From Kineococcus gynurae (lineage in GTDB: Bacteria > Actinomycetota > Actinomycetes > Actinomycetales > Kineococcaceae), in assembly GCF_050871315.1 (NCBI RefSeq), contig NZ_JBJLRE010000001.1: a stretch of 64,000 nt of DNA; one strand, given 5' to 3'. Shown piece after piece: positions 25,490 to 33,326 of this stretch. The notes beneath the pieces are model-generated. The model was given only the letters and a program-made list of their open reading frames with translations. It had not been told where the DNA came from and made no database searches. The stretch's first letter is position 1, and each line of letters starts with the position of its first letter. Both the position numbers and the translations under genes were made by a program.

Positions 25490-27103
25490 TCAGCTCCTCA
25501 GGTCGACGGCCGCGAGCGGGTAGTTGTTGGCCGGGGACAGTTCGATCCCTGCGACCCGGCTGCGGTGGGCCAGGATCGCCTTGGGGTTGAACTGCCAGGC
25601 GGCGGGCCAGGTGTCCCAGACCGCCTGCTGCGCCTCGGCCGTGAGGGTCGCCCGGAGGGTGGGGTCCGGCTCGGCCGCCGCCGCGGTGATGAGGTCGGTG
25701 ACCGCCGGGACGACGTAGCCCTGGTAGGTGTCGCGGGTGGACTCCTTCTCCGCGGTCCCGGCGTACATGCCCTGGAGCATGACGACCGCCTGGCCCGTGG
25801 GGCCCGGGAAACCGTTGCCGAGCAGGTCCCAGTCCCCGGCCCGCCCCTGCCGCCAGGACATGATGTCGCCGCCCGGCTGGAACTCGCGCAGCTGCGCGCG
25901 CACCCCGATGTCACCCAGCATCTCCACCAACGCCTCCATGACGAAGGTGTCACCGGGGAACTCGCCGGACTCCCAGATGATCGTGACCGCCAGGTCGCGG
26001 GCGTTGAGGGAGTCGAGCATCTTCCGGGCGGCGCCCGGGTCGTAGACGTACTCCCCGGTCTTGACGTAGCCGTCCTGGTTGGAGGTGACGACCCCCTCTG
26101 CCTGGACCGCGGTCCCGGAGAGCACCTCCTCGACCAGGGCGCGTCCGTCGATGGCCATGCTCAGGGCCTGCCGACCGCGGGGGTCGGCCAGGGGGTGCCC
26201 GGCCGGTTTACGGAAGTTGTAGAAGATCTGGTTCAGCCGCAGGCTCTGGGTCTCCATGAGTTCGATGCCGCTGAGACCGCGCAGCTGCTGCGCCGCATCG
26301 GGGGTGAGGGTGTCGATGACGTCCACCTCGCCGCTGCGGATCGCGATGACGCGACTGTTCTCCTCGGGTTGGAACCGCACGTCCACCCGTTCGACCACGG
26401 CCGGGGTGGACCAGTAGTTGGGGTTGCGCTGCAGCTGGTAGCGACCCGTGCCGCGGTCGTGGGCCGCCATCACGTAGGGGCCGCTGCCCACACCTTCCTG
26501 CAGCTCCGCGGGTTCGTTGGCCGCGGCCGGGCTGATCAGGATGTTGCTCATCAGGGCGTCGAGCGTCGGCAGCGGCCGCTCGGTGCGCAGCACGAACGAC
26601 GTCGGGCCGGTCGCCTCGACCTCGGGGATCTCGGGGAAGAAGCTGGCCACGAAGGACGCGTCGGTCTCGGCGTACATCCGCAGCGCGGTGGCGACGTCCT
26701 CGACCGTGACCGGACTGCCGTCGGAGTAGCAGGCCTCGGGCCGCAACCGCACGGTCCACTCCGTGGCACCCGTGGCCTCGAAACTCTCGGCCAGGACGAG
26801 CCGGGGTTTCACGTCCGGCCCGATCGTGGTGAGCGCCTGACGCACCGCCCGCTGGACCGTGATCGCCGCGTCGAACTGGTTGACCTTGTTGTCCAGGCTG
26901 ACCAGGGAGCGGTTGAGGGCGAGGGTCAGCGTGTTCGGACCCGGGGTCCCCGTCGGCCCGGCGCAGGCCGCGAGCGCTCCGAGGCCGAGGCCGGTGCCGC
27001 CGGCCAGCAGGGTCCGACGGGTGAGCGGGTTGCGCAGGGCGGGGGCGCGGAGCGGGGGGACGGATGCGGGCGGGCCGTCCGACGGGCGGGGGAGTTCGGT
27101 CAT
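25490..27103 (-). CDS. ABC transporter solute-binding lipoprotein (SBP_bac_5)
   Basis: This 537-residue family 5 binding protein captures the substrate outside the cell. The start has a twin-arginine pattern (LTRRTLLAGG), a hydrophobic stretch and the lipobox LAAC, so Tat export and lipidation are likely. Typical blocks are LTLALNRSLVSLDN, YSDGSPVTVEDVATAL, GSGPYVM and NPNYW. Family 5 proteins bind peptides, nickel, or oligosaccharides. The ATG at 27103 has GAGGGG upstream. It is first in the operon, facing the kinase-PdxA fusion across a 163-bp region with a probable operator. Confidence 0.92.
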   Translation of the reverse strand: MTELPRPSDGPPASVPPLRAPALRNPLTRRTLLAGGTGLGLGALAACAGPTGTPGPNTLTLALNRSLVSLDNKVNQFDAAITVQRAVRQALTTIGPDVKPRLVLAESFEATGATEWTVRLRPEACYSDGSPVTVEDVATALRMYAETDASFVASFFPEIPEVEATGPTSFVLRTERPLPTLDALMSNILISPAAANEPAELQEGVGSGPYVMAAHDRGTGRYQLQRNPNYWSTPAVVERVDVRFQPEENSRVIAIRSGEVDVIDTLTPDAAQQLRGLSGIELMETQSLRLNQIFYNFRKPAGHPLADPRGRQALSMAIDGRALVEEVLSGTAVQAEGVVTSNQDGYVKTGEYVYDPGAARKMLDSLNARDLAVTIIWESGEFPGDTFVMEALVEMLGDIGVRAQLREFQPGGDIMSWRQGRAGDWDLLGNGFPGPTGQAVVMLQGMYAGTAEKESTRDTYQGYVVPAVTDLITAAAAEPDPTLRATLTAEAQQAVWDTWPAAWQFNPKAILAHRSRVAGIELSPANNYPLAAVDLRS

Positions 27104-27181
27104 CGTTGACCCCTCGATCGGGCTGAGGCGGGGGACCGGGGCGGGGCCGGGTCCGTCTGGCGGGGACCACGATGCCACTGC

Positions 27182-27217
27182 TGCGCATAACGCGCAAGGG
27201 GTGGCGCGAAACGCGCA
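27182..27217. promoter_or_regulatory. Tandem palindromes in the divergent promoter of the acid-sugar locus
   Basis: TGCGCATAACGCGCA (27182-27196) and GGCGCGAAACGCGCA (27203-27217) are 15-mers with inverted 5-bp arms, the second with one mismatch, 21 bp apart or two helical turns. They sit between the start of the binding-protein gene and the kinase fusion. A DeoR-family regulator encoded two genes on is the likely ligand-responsive binder; this is inference. Confidence 0.55.
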
Positions 27218-27266
27218 GATGAGGCAGCATGGTCGTGGCGACGACGCCCCGAGACGAGGTGACGAG

Positions 27267-29651
27267 ATGACACCCCCACCCCCGACCGCCCCCGGCCCCG
27301 GTTCGACCCGCGGGACCCTCGGGGACACCGCCGACCTGACGGTGCTGGCGGACGACCTGACCGGGGCCTGCGAGGTCGCGGGCGCCCTGCTGCGCCGCGG
27401 CCTCGCCTCCACCGTCCTGCTGGCGGGCGGGCCCTGGTGCTCGGCCGGCGCCGGGCGGCCGGGGGTCGGCGCGAGGATCGTGGACCTCGACCACCGTGAC
27501 CTCGGACCGGGGGCCGCCGCGGTGGCGGTCCGTTCCGCCCTGTCCGCTCTCACCGGCCGGACCGGTCCTGTCGGCGAGGGGTCCGGGGGTGGGTCCGCCC
27601 CCTTGCTGGTGAAGATCGACTCCCTGTGGCGCGGGTCGATCCCGGCAACCGTCGAAACGTTGCGCGACAACGGTTTCGACGTCGTGGTCGCAGGCGCCCT
27701 GCCCGCACTGGGACGGACCGTGGTCGGCGGCGTCCCCCGGCTCGCCGGAGAGCCCCTGGCCCGGACCGCGGCCTGGGCCCTCGAACCCCTCCCGCCGCCC
27801 GAGTCGGTCCTGGACCTGCTGTCCGGTGGCGGTGCCCCGGTCGAGGGCGTCGGCCTGGACCGGGTCCGGGCCGGCGGTCTGCCCGAGGACCTGGCTGAGG
27901 TGCTGGCGCGGGGGAGCGTCGCGGTCCCCGACGCCGTGACCGACGAGGACCTGCGCGCGGTGGTGCGGGCGGCCCGCCCGACGCCGGGCCGTCACCTGGC
28001 TCTCGTCGGGACGGCCGCCCTGGTGGCGGCCTACCTGGACGAGGGTCCCCTGCCCGCCCTCCCCGCCCCCCGGTCCGCGGTGGGGACCGACCGTCCGAGG
28101 GCGCCGCTGGTGGTCGTCGGGACCGGCGCCCCGACCGCCGCTGCGCAGATCACGCACCTGTTGCGGGTGCGGCCCGACCTCCACCACCGGGCGCTCCGGG
28201 CCGCCGGTGACGCCGGCGACCCGTCCGCGGCCGACCCGACCGGCCTCGTCCTCAGCCTGGCCGGCACCTTCGCCGACCCGGCGGCCGCCGCCGCGCGGAT
28301 GACCGCCGTCGCGGTCGGGGCCGCGATCGACCGCGACCTGGTCCTGGTGGGTGGCCGCACCGCCCGCGCGGTCCTGACCGGGATGGGCATCACGGTGCTC
28401 GTCCCCGAACGGGAGGTGGCCCACGGCGCCGTCGTCAGCCGGGCCCCCGACGGTCGCCGGGTCGCGACGAAACCGGGCAGCTTCGGCGGGCCGACGGTCC
28501 TCGCCGACCTCGTCGCCGTCCTGACCGGACCCCCCGCACCGCCCGCACGCCCCGAGCCCGTCGCACCCGACACCCCCACCACCCTCCCTGGAGCCCCCAT
28601 GACCACGACCACGCCCACCACCGACCGCACCGACCGGCCGGGTCCCGACCACCGCCCCGTCGTCGCCGTCACCATGGGCGACGGCGCCGGGGTGGGGCCC
28701 GAGGTCACCGTCGGCGCCCTGCTCGACGAGGCCGCCCACCGGGACGCCCGGCCCCTCGTGGTCGGGGACGCGGAGCGGTTGCGGCGGGGTGCGCGCGCCC
28801 TGGGGGTGGAGGTCGAGGTCGTGGAGGTCGGCTCCGTGGACGAGGCGGAGTTCCGGCCCGGTCGGATCGACGTGGTCGACCCCCACCTGCTGCCCGCCGA
28901 CCTGCCCTGGGGCGAGATCTCCCCGGTGGCCGGGCACGCCGCCCACGAGTACGTCCGGATCGCCTGCGAGCTGGCCATGGCCGGTGCCGTGCAGGCGATC
29001 TGCACCGCCCCGCTGAACAAGGCGGCGCTGCACGCAGCGGGCCACCTCTACCCCGGCCACACGGAACTCCTCGCCCACTTCACCGGGGTCGGGGAGGTGT
29101 CGATGATGCTCACCACCCCGCGCATCAAGGTGATCCACGTGACGACGCACATCGGCCTGATCGATGCGGTGGCCCGGATCGAACCCGGTCTGGTCGAGCG
29201 CACGATCCGGCGCGGGCACGAGGCCCTGGTCCGGGCCGGGAACCCCTCGCCCCGCATCGGGGTGTGCGCGATCAACCCGCACGCGGGGGAGAACGGGTTG
29301 TTCGGCTACGGCGAGGAGGCCGAGAAGGTGACCCCCGGCATCGAGGCGGCCCGCGCGGCGGGCATCGACGCCGTCGGTCCGCTGCCCGCCGACACGGCGT
29401 TCTTCCTCGGGGGGCGCGGTGACTACGATCTGATCGTGGCGATGTACCACGACCAGGGGCACGGGCCCGTGAAGGTCCTCGGCATCGAGGCCGGGGTGAA
29501 CATCACCGTCGGCCTGCCCGTCATCCGCACGTCGGTGGACCACGGCACCGCCTTCGACATCGCCGGGACCGGTCGGGTCGAGGTCGGCAGCATGGTCGAG
29601 GCGCTGCGGCAGGCGACGGACCTGGCCTCGGCCCCGGTGCCCGCCCGGTGA
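27267..29651 (+). CDS. Fusion: four-carbon acid-sugar kinase (DUF1537) + PdxA-type dehydrogenase
   Basis: One uninterrupted 794-residue frame encodes two enzymes. Residues about 20-430 are a DUF1537 kinase: VLADDLTGACEVAGALL (substrate loop), VKIDSLWRGS, LVLVGGRTARAVL and VATKPGSFGGP (ATP domain). After a Pro/Thr-rich linker of about 35 residues, residues about 460-790 are PdxA-like: VAVTMGDGAGVGPEV, TAPLNKAALHAAG, metal-binding His in YPGHTELLAHF, MYHDQGHGPVK and DHGTAFDIAG. Separate kinase and PdxA2 enzymes phosphorylate and oxidatively decarboxylate D-threonate/erythronate to DHAP. An internal ATG at 28599 with GGAG upstream could also yield free PdxA. Start ATG 27267 follows GAGGTGACGAG. 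Confidence 0.85.
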   Translation: MTPPPPTAPGPGSTRGTLGDTADLTVLADDLTGACEVAGALLRRGLASTVLLAGGPWCSAGAGRPGVGARIVDLDHRDLGPGAAAVAVRSALSALTGRTGPVGEGSGGGSAPLLVKIDSLWRGSIPATVETLRDNGFDVVVAGALPALGRTVVGGVPRLAGEPLARTAAWALEPLPPPESVLDLLSGGGAPVEGVGLDRVRAGGLPEDLAEVLARGSVAVPDAVTDEDLRAVVRAARPTPGRHLALVGTAALVAAYLDEGPLPALPAPRSAVGTDRPRAPLVVVGTGAPTAAAQITHLLRVRPDLHHRALRAAGDAGDPSAADPTGLVLSLAGTFADPAAAAARMTAVAVGAAIDRDLVLVGGRTARAVLTGMGITVLVPEREVAHGAVVSRAPDGRRVATKPGSFGGPTVLADLVAVLTGPPAPPARPEPVAPDTPTTLPGAPMTTTTPTTDRTDRPGPDHRPVVAVTMGDGAGVGPEVTVGALLDEAAHRDARPLVVGDAERLRRGARALGVEVEVVEVGSVDEAEFRPGRIDVVDPHLLPADLPWGEISPVAGHAAHEYVRIACELAMAGAVQAICTAPLNKAALHAAGHLYPGHTELLAHFTGVGEVSMMLTTPRIKVIHVTTHIGLIDAVARIEPGLVERTIRRGHEALVRAGNPSPRIGVCAINPHAGENGLFGYGEEAEKVTPGIEAARAAGIDAVGPLPADTAFFLGGRGDYDLIVAMYHDQGHGPVKVLGIEAGVNITVGLPVIRTSVDHGTAFDIAGTGRVEVGSMVEALRQATDLASAPVPAR
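28590..28601 (+). promoter_or_regulatory. Possible internal ribosome site and start for the PdxA half
   Basis: GGAG at 28590-28593 lies 5 bases before an in-frame ATG at 28599, exactly at the join between the kinase and PdxA halves. It could be a relic of two separate genes or permit separate synthesis of the dehydrogenase. Confidence 0.35.
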
Positions 29652-30460
29652 GCGAGACCGCCCCCGCCCCGTCCTCGGAGGAACGTCGCCGGGAGATCGC
29701 CCGGTTGGCGCGCACCTCCGGCCTGGCCAGCGTGGAGGAACTGTCCCGCCGGTTCGGGGTCACCGCCTCGACGATCCGGCGCGACCTGGCCCGGCTGCAC
29801 GACGACGGACTGGTCACCAGGACCTACGGCGGCGCGGCCCCGCCCATCGCCCACCCCGAGGAACCCCTGCGCGAACGCACCGGGGCGGCCTTCGCCGCGA
29901 AACGGGGCATCGCCCGCTGGGCGGCGACCCAGGTCGGCGTGGGGGAGACCGCGCTCCTGGACGCGGGCACCACGGTCGGCGCCCTGGCCCACGAGCTGCG
30001 CGGGCACTCGCCGTTGACCGTCGTGACCACGGGGCTGACCTCGGTGCAGGCCCTGGCCGACGCCGACGACGTGCAGGTCGTCTGCCTGGGCGGGACCCTC
30101 CGCCACGTCAGCCAGGGTTTCGTCGGGCCGGTGACCGAGGCGGCGCTGGAGCGGGTCACCGCCGACGTCGTCTTCCTCGGGACCGACGGCGTCGACGCCG
30201 ACCTGGGCATCTGCGAGGCCGACCTGCAGCAGACCCGGCTGAAGGAACTGCTGGCCGGACGGGCCGGTCGGGTGTTCGTCCTCGCGCACTCGGTCAAGGT
30301 CGGGGCGCGCCCCTTCCACGCGTGGGCGCGGCTGCCCCGACCCTGGGTGCTGGTGACCGACGCCGCGGTCGAGGCGGACGCCCTGGCCCCGTTCCACGCC
30401 GCAGGGATCCGCGTGGTCGTCGTGGACGACGAGGGCCGGGCGCTGGAAGGGACGAGCTGA
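29648..30460 (+). CDS. DeoR/GlpR family transcriptional regulator
   Basis: This 270-residue regulator has the DeoR winged helix at residues about 10-65 (SVEELSRRFGVTASTIRRDLARL, then TRTYGGA) and a C-terminal sugar-phosphate sensor domain with LDAGTTVGALA and GTDGVDADLGICEADLQQTRLKELL. Such proteins repress sugar catabolic genes until a phosphorylated intermediate binds. The GTG start overlaps the fusion gene stop (GTGA). It probably controls the whole 18-30 kb locus and may bind the tandem palindromes at 27,182-27,217. Confidence 0.9.
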   Translation: MSETAPAPSSEERRREIARLARTSGLASVEELSRRFGVTASTIRRDLARLHDDGLVTRTYGGAAPPIAHPEEPLRERTGAAFAAKRGIARWAATQVGVGETALLDAGTTVGALAHELRGHSPLTVVTTGLTSVQALADADDVQVVCLGGTLRHVSQGFVGPVTEAALERVTADVVFLGTDGVDADLGICEADLQQTRLKELLAGRAGRVFVLAHSVKVGARPFHAWARLPRPWVLVTDAAVEADALAPFHAAGIRVVVVDDEGRALEGTS

Positions 30461-30464
30461 CCGC

Positions 30465-31022
30465 TCAGGGGGTCCAGGGCTGGACGAAGGCGTTGCCGGG
30501 CACGCCGTCCACCGCCATCCGCAGCGGCAGGGCGGTCGCGCCGTCGAGCTGTTCGCGGATCACGTCGGCGTGGCCCGCGTGCCGGGCGAACTCCTCCACG
30601 TGGTGCACGAGCGCGTAGCGACGGACCGAGGGACGGGGTTCGTGGACGCCCTCCCACGGGGTGGGGGGTTCCGTCATGGCGGCCGACGGGTCGAGCCCGG
30701 CCACCCAGTCCAGGTAGGTCGTCGTCTCCGCGTCGAACTCCGCCAGGATGCCCGCGAGGGTCTCCTGCTCGGTGAGGGTGAAACTGCCCGTGAAGGCGGC
30801 GACGTCGTCGGGGCCGAGGTCGCCCGACCGTTGCGCCTCCCGCTGCCGCAGGACCCAGACCGTGTGCTTGAGGATGCCGCCGATCGACAGGCTGCTGCGG
30901 CAGGGCCGTTCACGGGCCTGATCCTCGGTCAGCCCGTGGGCGGCGTTGCGGATCGAGGTGAGCTGCTCGGCGAGGTAGCCGTGCAGGACGTCGCGTTCGC
31001 TGTGGTCTCCGGGAGGGAACAT
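30465..31022 (-). CDS. DinB/DUF664 family protein (mycothiol-dependent type)
   Basis: This 185-residue four-helix DinB-fold protein has the three metal-binding histidines in ILKHTVWVLRQRE and YALVHHVEEFARHAGHADVIRE. Actinobacterial DUF664/DinB proteins include mycothiol S-transferases acting in detoxification; that role is plausible but not shown. ATG 31022 is preceded by TAGCCT at exactly 6 bases, fitting a leaderless mRNA. It is convergent with the DeoR gene, only 4 bases apart. Confidence 0.8.
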   Translation of the reverse strand: MFPPGDHSERDVLHGYLAEQLTSIRNAAHGLTEDQARERPCRSSLSIGGILKHTVWVLRQREAQRSGDLGPDDVAAFTGSFTLTEQETLAGILAEFDAETTTYLDWVAGLDPSAAMTEPPTPWEGVHEPRPSVRRYALVHHVEEFARHAGHADVIREQLDGATALPLRMAVDGVPGNAFVQPWTP

Positions 31023-31072
31023 GCGGCCAGGCTAGGGAGGAACCCGGACAGCTCCGGTCCGTCTTCCCGCCG

Positions 31073-31792
31073 TCAGTCGACCGGGCTGAGGAACGCGGCC
31101 CGGGCCTCGTCGTAGCGCTGCAGGACGAGCTCGACCAGGGCCGGGTGCGGACCGAACGGGGCGGCGACGGCGTCGGCCCCGGCCGCGTCGAGACGGGCCG
31201 AGAAGACCCCCGGCGCCAGCAGGTAGCTCGCCACGGCGACCCGGGCGGCGCCCCGCGCGCGGGCTGCGGCGACCGCGTCGGCGACGGTCGGTTCCTGGGC
31301 CGAGAAGTAGCCGGCCCGGACAGGGGCACCGGTCAGCTCGACCAGGGCGCGCACGGCGGCCTCGACGTCCGCGGCGGCCCGGGGGTTGGACGATCCGGCG
31401 GCGGCGAGGACGATCTCCCCGTCCAGCTCGGTGACCGGGTGACCGAGCGCCTCCTCCAACCGGGACACCACGATCCGGTCCAGCACCGGGTCGGGCCCGA
31501 GCGTGGGAGCGGCCACGACCGCCCCGCGGGTCCCGGCGATCGCCTCGGCGATGTCGACCTTGACGTGGTAACCGGTGGACAGCAGCAGCGGCACCACGAT
31601 GCCGGTGCGGCCCTCCGCAACCACCCCGGCCACCACGTCGGGCAGCTCGGGACCGTGCACGTCGACGTGGGCGGCCCGGACGTCGAGCTCGGGGCGGGCC
31701 GCGGCGACCGCGGCCCGGAGCGCGTCGACGGTCTGCTGCCCGGTGGCCGAACGCGTCCCGTGGGAGCAGCCGATGAGGACGGGCTCGCTCAC
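31073..31792 (-). CDS. Sirohydrochlorin chelatase (CbiX/SirB-like)
   Basis: This 239-residue class II chelatase inserts Fe(II) into sirohydrochlorin to complete sirohaem, the cofactor of NirB here. Two CbiX half-domains are visible; the catalytic histidine is in LIGCSHGTRS, and VVPLLLSTGYHVKVDI supplies the second conserved block. The GTG start overlaps the cysG stop (GTGA). It is the final gene of the nitrite-reductase operon, so cofactor and enzyme are made together. Cobalt instead of iron is possible for the family but less likely in this setting. Confidence 0.87.
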   Translation of the reverse strand: MSEPVLIGCSHGTRSATGQQTVDALRAAVAAARPELDVRAAHVDVHGPELPDVVAGVVAEGRTGIVVPLLLSTGYHVKVDIAEAIAGTRGAVVAAPTLGPDPVLDRIVVSRLEEALGHPVTELDGEIVLAAAGSSNPRAAADVEAAVRALVELTGAPVRAGYFSAQEPTVADAVAAARARGAARVAVASYLLAPGVFSARLDAAGADAVAAPFGPHPALVELVLQRYDEARAAFLSPVD

Positions 31793-32997
31793 GCCCGGCC
31801 CCCCTCGTGCAGGGCCTCGACGACCTCGCCGACGACCACGACCGCCGGGGCGCGCACCCCGGCCTCGGCGGCCACCCGGGCGATGTCGGCCAGCGGAGCG
31901 GTCGTGGTGCGCTGCTCCGGGGTCCACCCCTTCTCCACCACGGCCACCGGGGTCGCGGGGTCCTTGCCTCCCGCGATCAGCCCCGCGGCGATCTCGGGCA
32001 GCATCGAGACCCCCATGAGGATCGAGAGGGTGCCCCCCACCCCGGCCAGCCGGACGACGTCGGTGGCCTCGTGGCCGTCGACCACGGTCACCGAGCGGGA
32101 GACGCCACGGTGGGTCACCGGGATGCCCGCGGCGGCCGGGACCGAGAACGCGCTGGTCACCCCGGGGACGACCTCGACCTCGATGCCCGCGGCCCGGCAG
32201 GCGAGCAGCTCCTCGCCACCCCGGCCGAACACGTAGGGGTCCCCGCCCTTGAGCCGCACCACCTGGCGACCGCTGCGGGCGGCCTCGACGAGGATGCGAT
32301 TGATCTCGTCCTGGGGGACCGGGTGGTTCCCCGCCGTCTTGCCGACGTCGACCACCTCGACGTCGGGGTCCAGCTCGGCCAGCACGCCCCGGGGACCGAG
32401 ACGGTCGGTGACCACGAGGTCGGCCTCGGCCAGGGCCCGGCGGCCGCGCAGCGTGAGCAGGTCCACCGCACCCGGCCCGCCGCCCACAAGGACGACCCGA
32501 CCGGGCCGGTCGCCGGTCCGACGCCGGCGCAACGGCGCCGCGCCGGAGTCCAGCCACCGGGACCCGGCCTCCTTGAGCGCCCGCGCGCGCCGCGGGTCGC
32601 CCCCGGCGGTCAGGGACAGGGTCACGTCGCCGCGGCGGACGGTGACCGGGGTCCACGCGGCGGACAGCTCGGCGGCGTCGGCCCGCACGCACCAGGTGGC
32701 CCGCGCCTCGGCGGCCGCCGCCACGGCCGCGTCGACCGCGGGATCCCCCGTCGCGGTGTGCACCAGCCAGGCGCCGGCCACCAGGTCGGGCGCCTCCGCG
32801 GGCCGGACGTCGTGCTCGAGCCAGGTCAACGACGGCAGCAGGTCGCGCAGGTCCTCGCACAGGGCGGGCGCGACGACCTCGACCGCGGCTCCGGCGGCGA
32901 CCAGCTCGCGGACCCGGCGGGCGGCGACCGGCCCGCCCCCGACGACGAGGACCCGGCGACCGGTCAGGTCGAGGTGCAGCGGGTAGGGGTGCTGCAT
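31789..32997 (-). CDS. cysG: Sirohaem synthase: precorrin-2 dehydrogenase + uroporphyrinogen-III C-methyltransferase
   Basis: The 402-residue enzyme makes precorrin-2 and oxidises it to sirohydrochlorin. The N-terminal NAD-binding domain (residues 1 to about 150) opens RRVLVVGGGPVAARRV. The methyltransferase domain (about 165-400) has VVLVGGGPGAVDLLTL, VRLKGGDPYVFGRGGEE, and VVPGVTSAFSVPAAAGIPVTHR. The CysG N-terminal chelatase may be weak, since a separate chelatase follows. Its ATG overlaps the nirD stop by one base (TGATG). Confidence 0.92.
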   Translation of the reverse strand: MQHPYPLHLDLTGRRVLVVGGGPVAARRVRELVAAGAAVEVVAPALCEDLRDLLPSLTWLEHDVRPAEAPDLVAGAWLVHTATGDPAVDAAVAAAAEARATWCVRADAAELSAAWTPVTVRRGDVTLSLTAGGDPRRARALKEAGSRWLDSGAAPLRRRRTGDRPGRVVLVGGGPGAVDLLTLRGRRALAEADLVVTDRLGPRGVLAELDPDVEVVDVGKTAGNHPVPQDEINRILVEAARSGRQVVRLKGGDPYVFGRGGEELLACRAAGIEVEVVPGVTSAFSVPAAAGIPVTHRGVSRSVTVVDGHEATDVVRLAGVGGTLSILMGVSMLPEIAAGLIAGGKDPATPVAVVEKGWTPEQRTTTAPLADIARVAAEAGVRAPAVVVVGEVVEALHEGGRA

Positions 32998-33326
32998 CAG
33001 ACCTCCACGACCAGTTCTCCGCCGACGACCCGAACAGGGTAGGTGGTGATCGCCGGTGCCCCCGAGCGGCAGGCGCCCGTCGCGAACTCGAAGACGTTGA
33101 GGTGCAGGGGGCAGATGAGCACCTCCTCGTCGATCTGCGCGTCGGCCAGCGGCCCCCCGGCGTGGGGGCACACCGCCTGGGTCGCGCTGACCCGACCGCT
33201 GCGGTGCCGGAACACCGCGATCCGGCGGCCGTCGACGGCGTAGGCCCGGCCCTCGCCGACCGGGACGTCCTCGGCCGGGCCCAGGACGTGCTCGCGGGTC
33301 ACGGGGCCGGTGGTGGTGGTGCTCAT
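32997..33326 (-). CDS. nirD: Nitrite reductase small subunit (Rieske)
   Basis: NirD is a 109-residue Rieske-type subunit of cytoplasmic NADH nitrite reductase. The cluster ligand boxes are CPHAGGPL and CPLHLNVF, 17-18 residues apart, so a true 2Fe-2S Rieske site is kept here; many NirD proteins have lost it. The ATG overlaps the nirB stop (TGATG), and its own stop overlaps the cysG start. Confidence 0.93.
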   Translation of the reverse strand: MSTTTTGPVTREHVLGPAEDVPVGEGRAYAVDGRRIAVFRHRSGRVSATQAVCPHAGGPLADAQIDEEVLICPLHLNVFEFATGACRSGAPAITTYPVRVVGGELVVEV

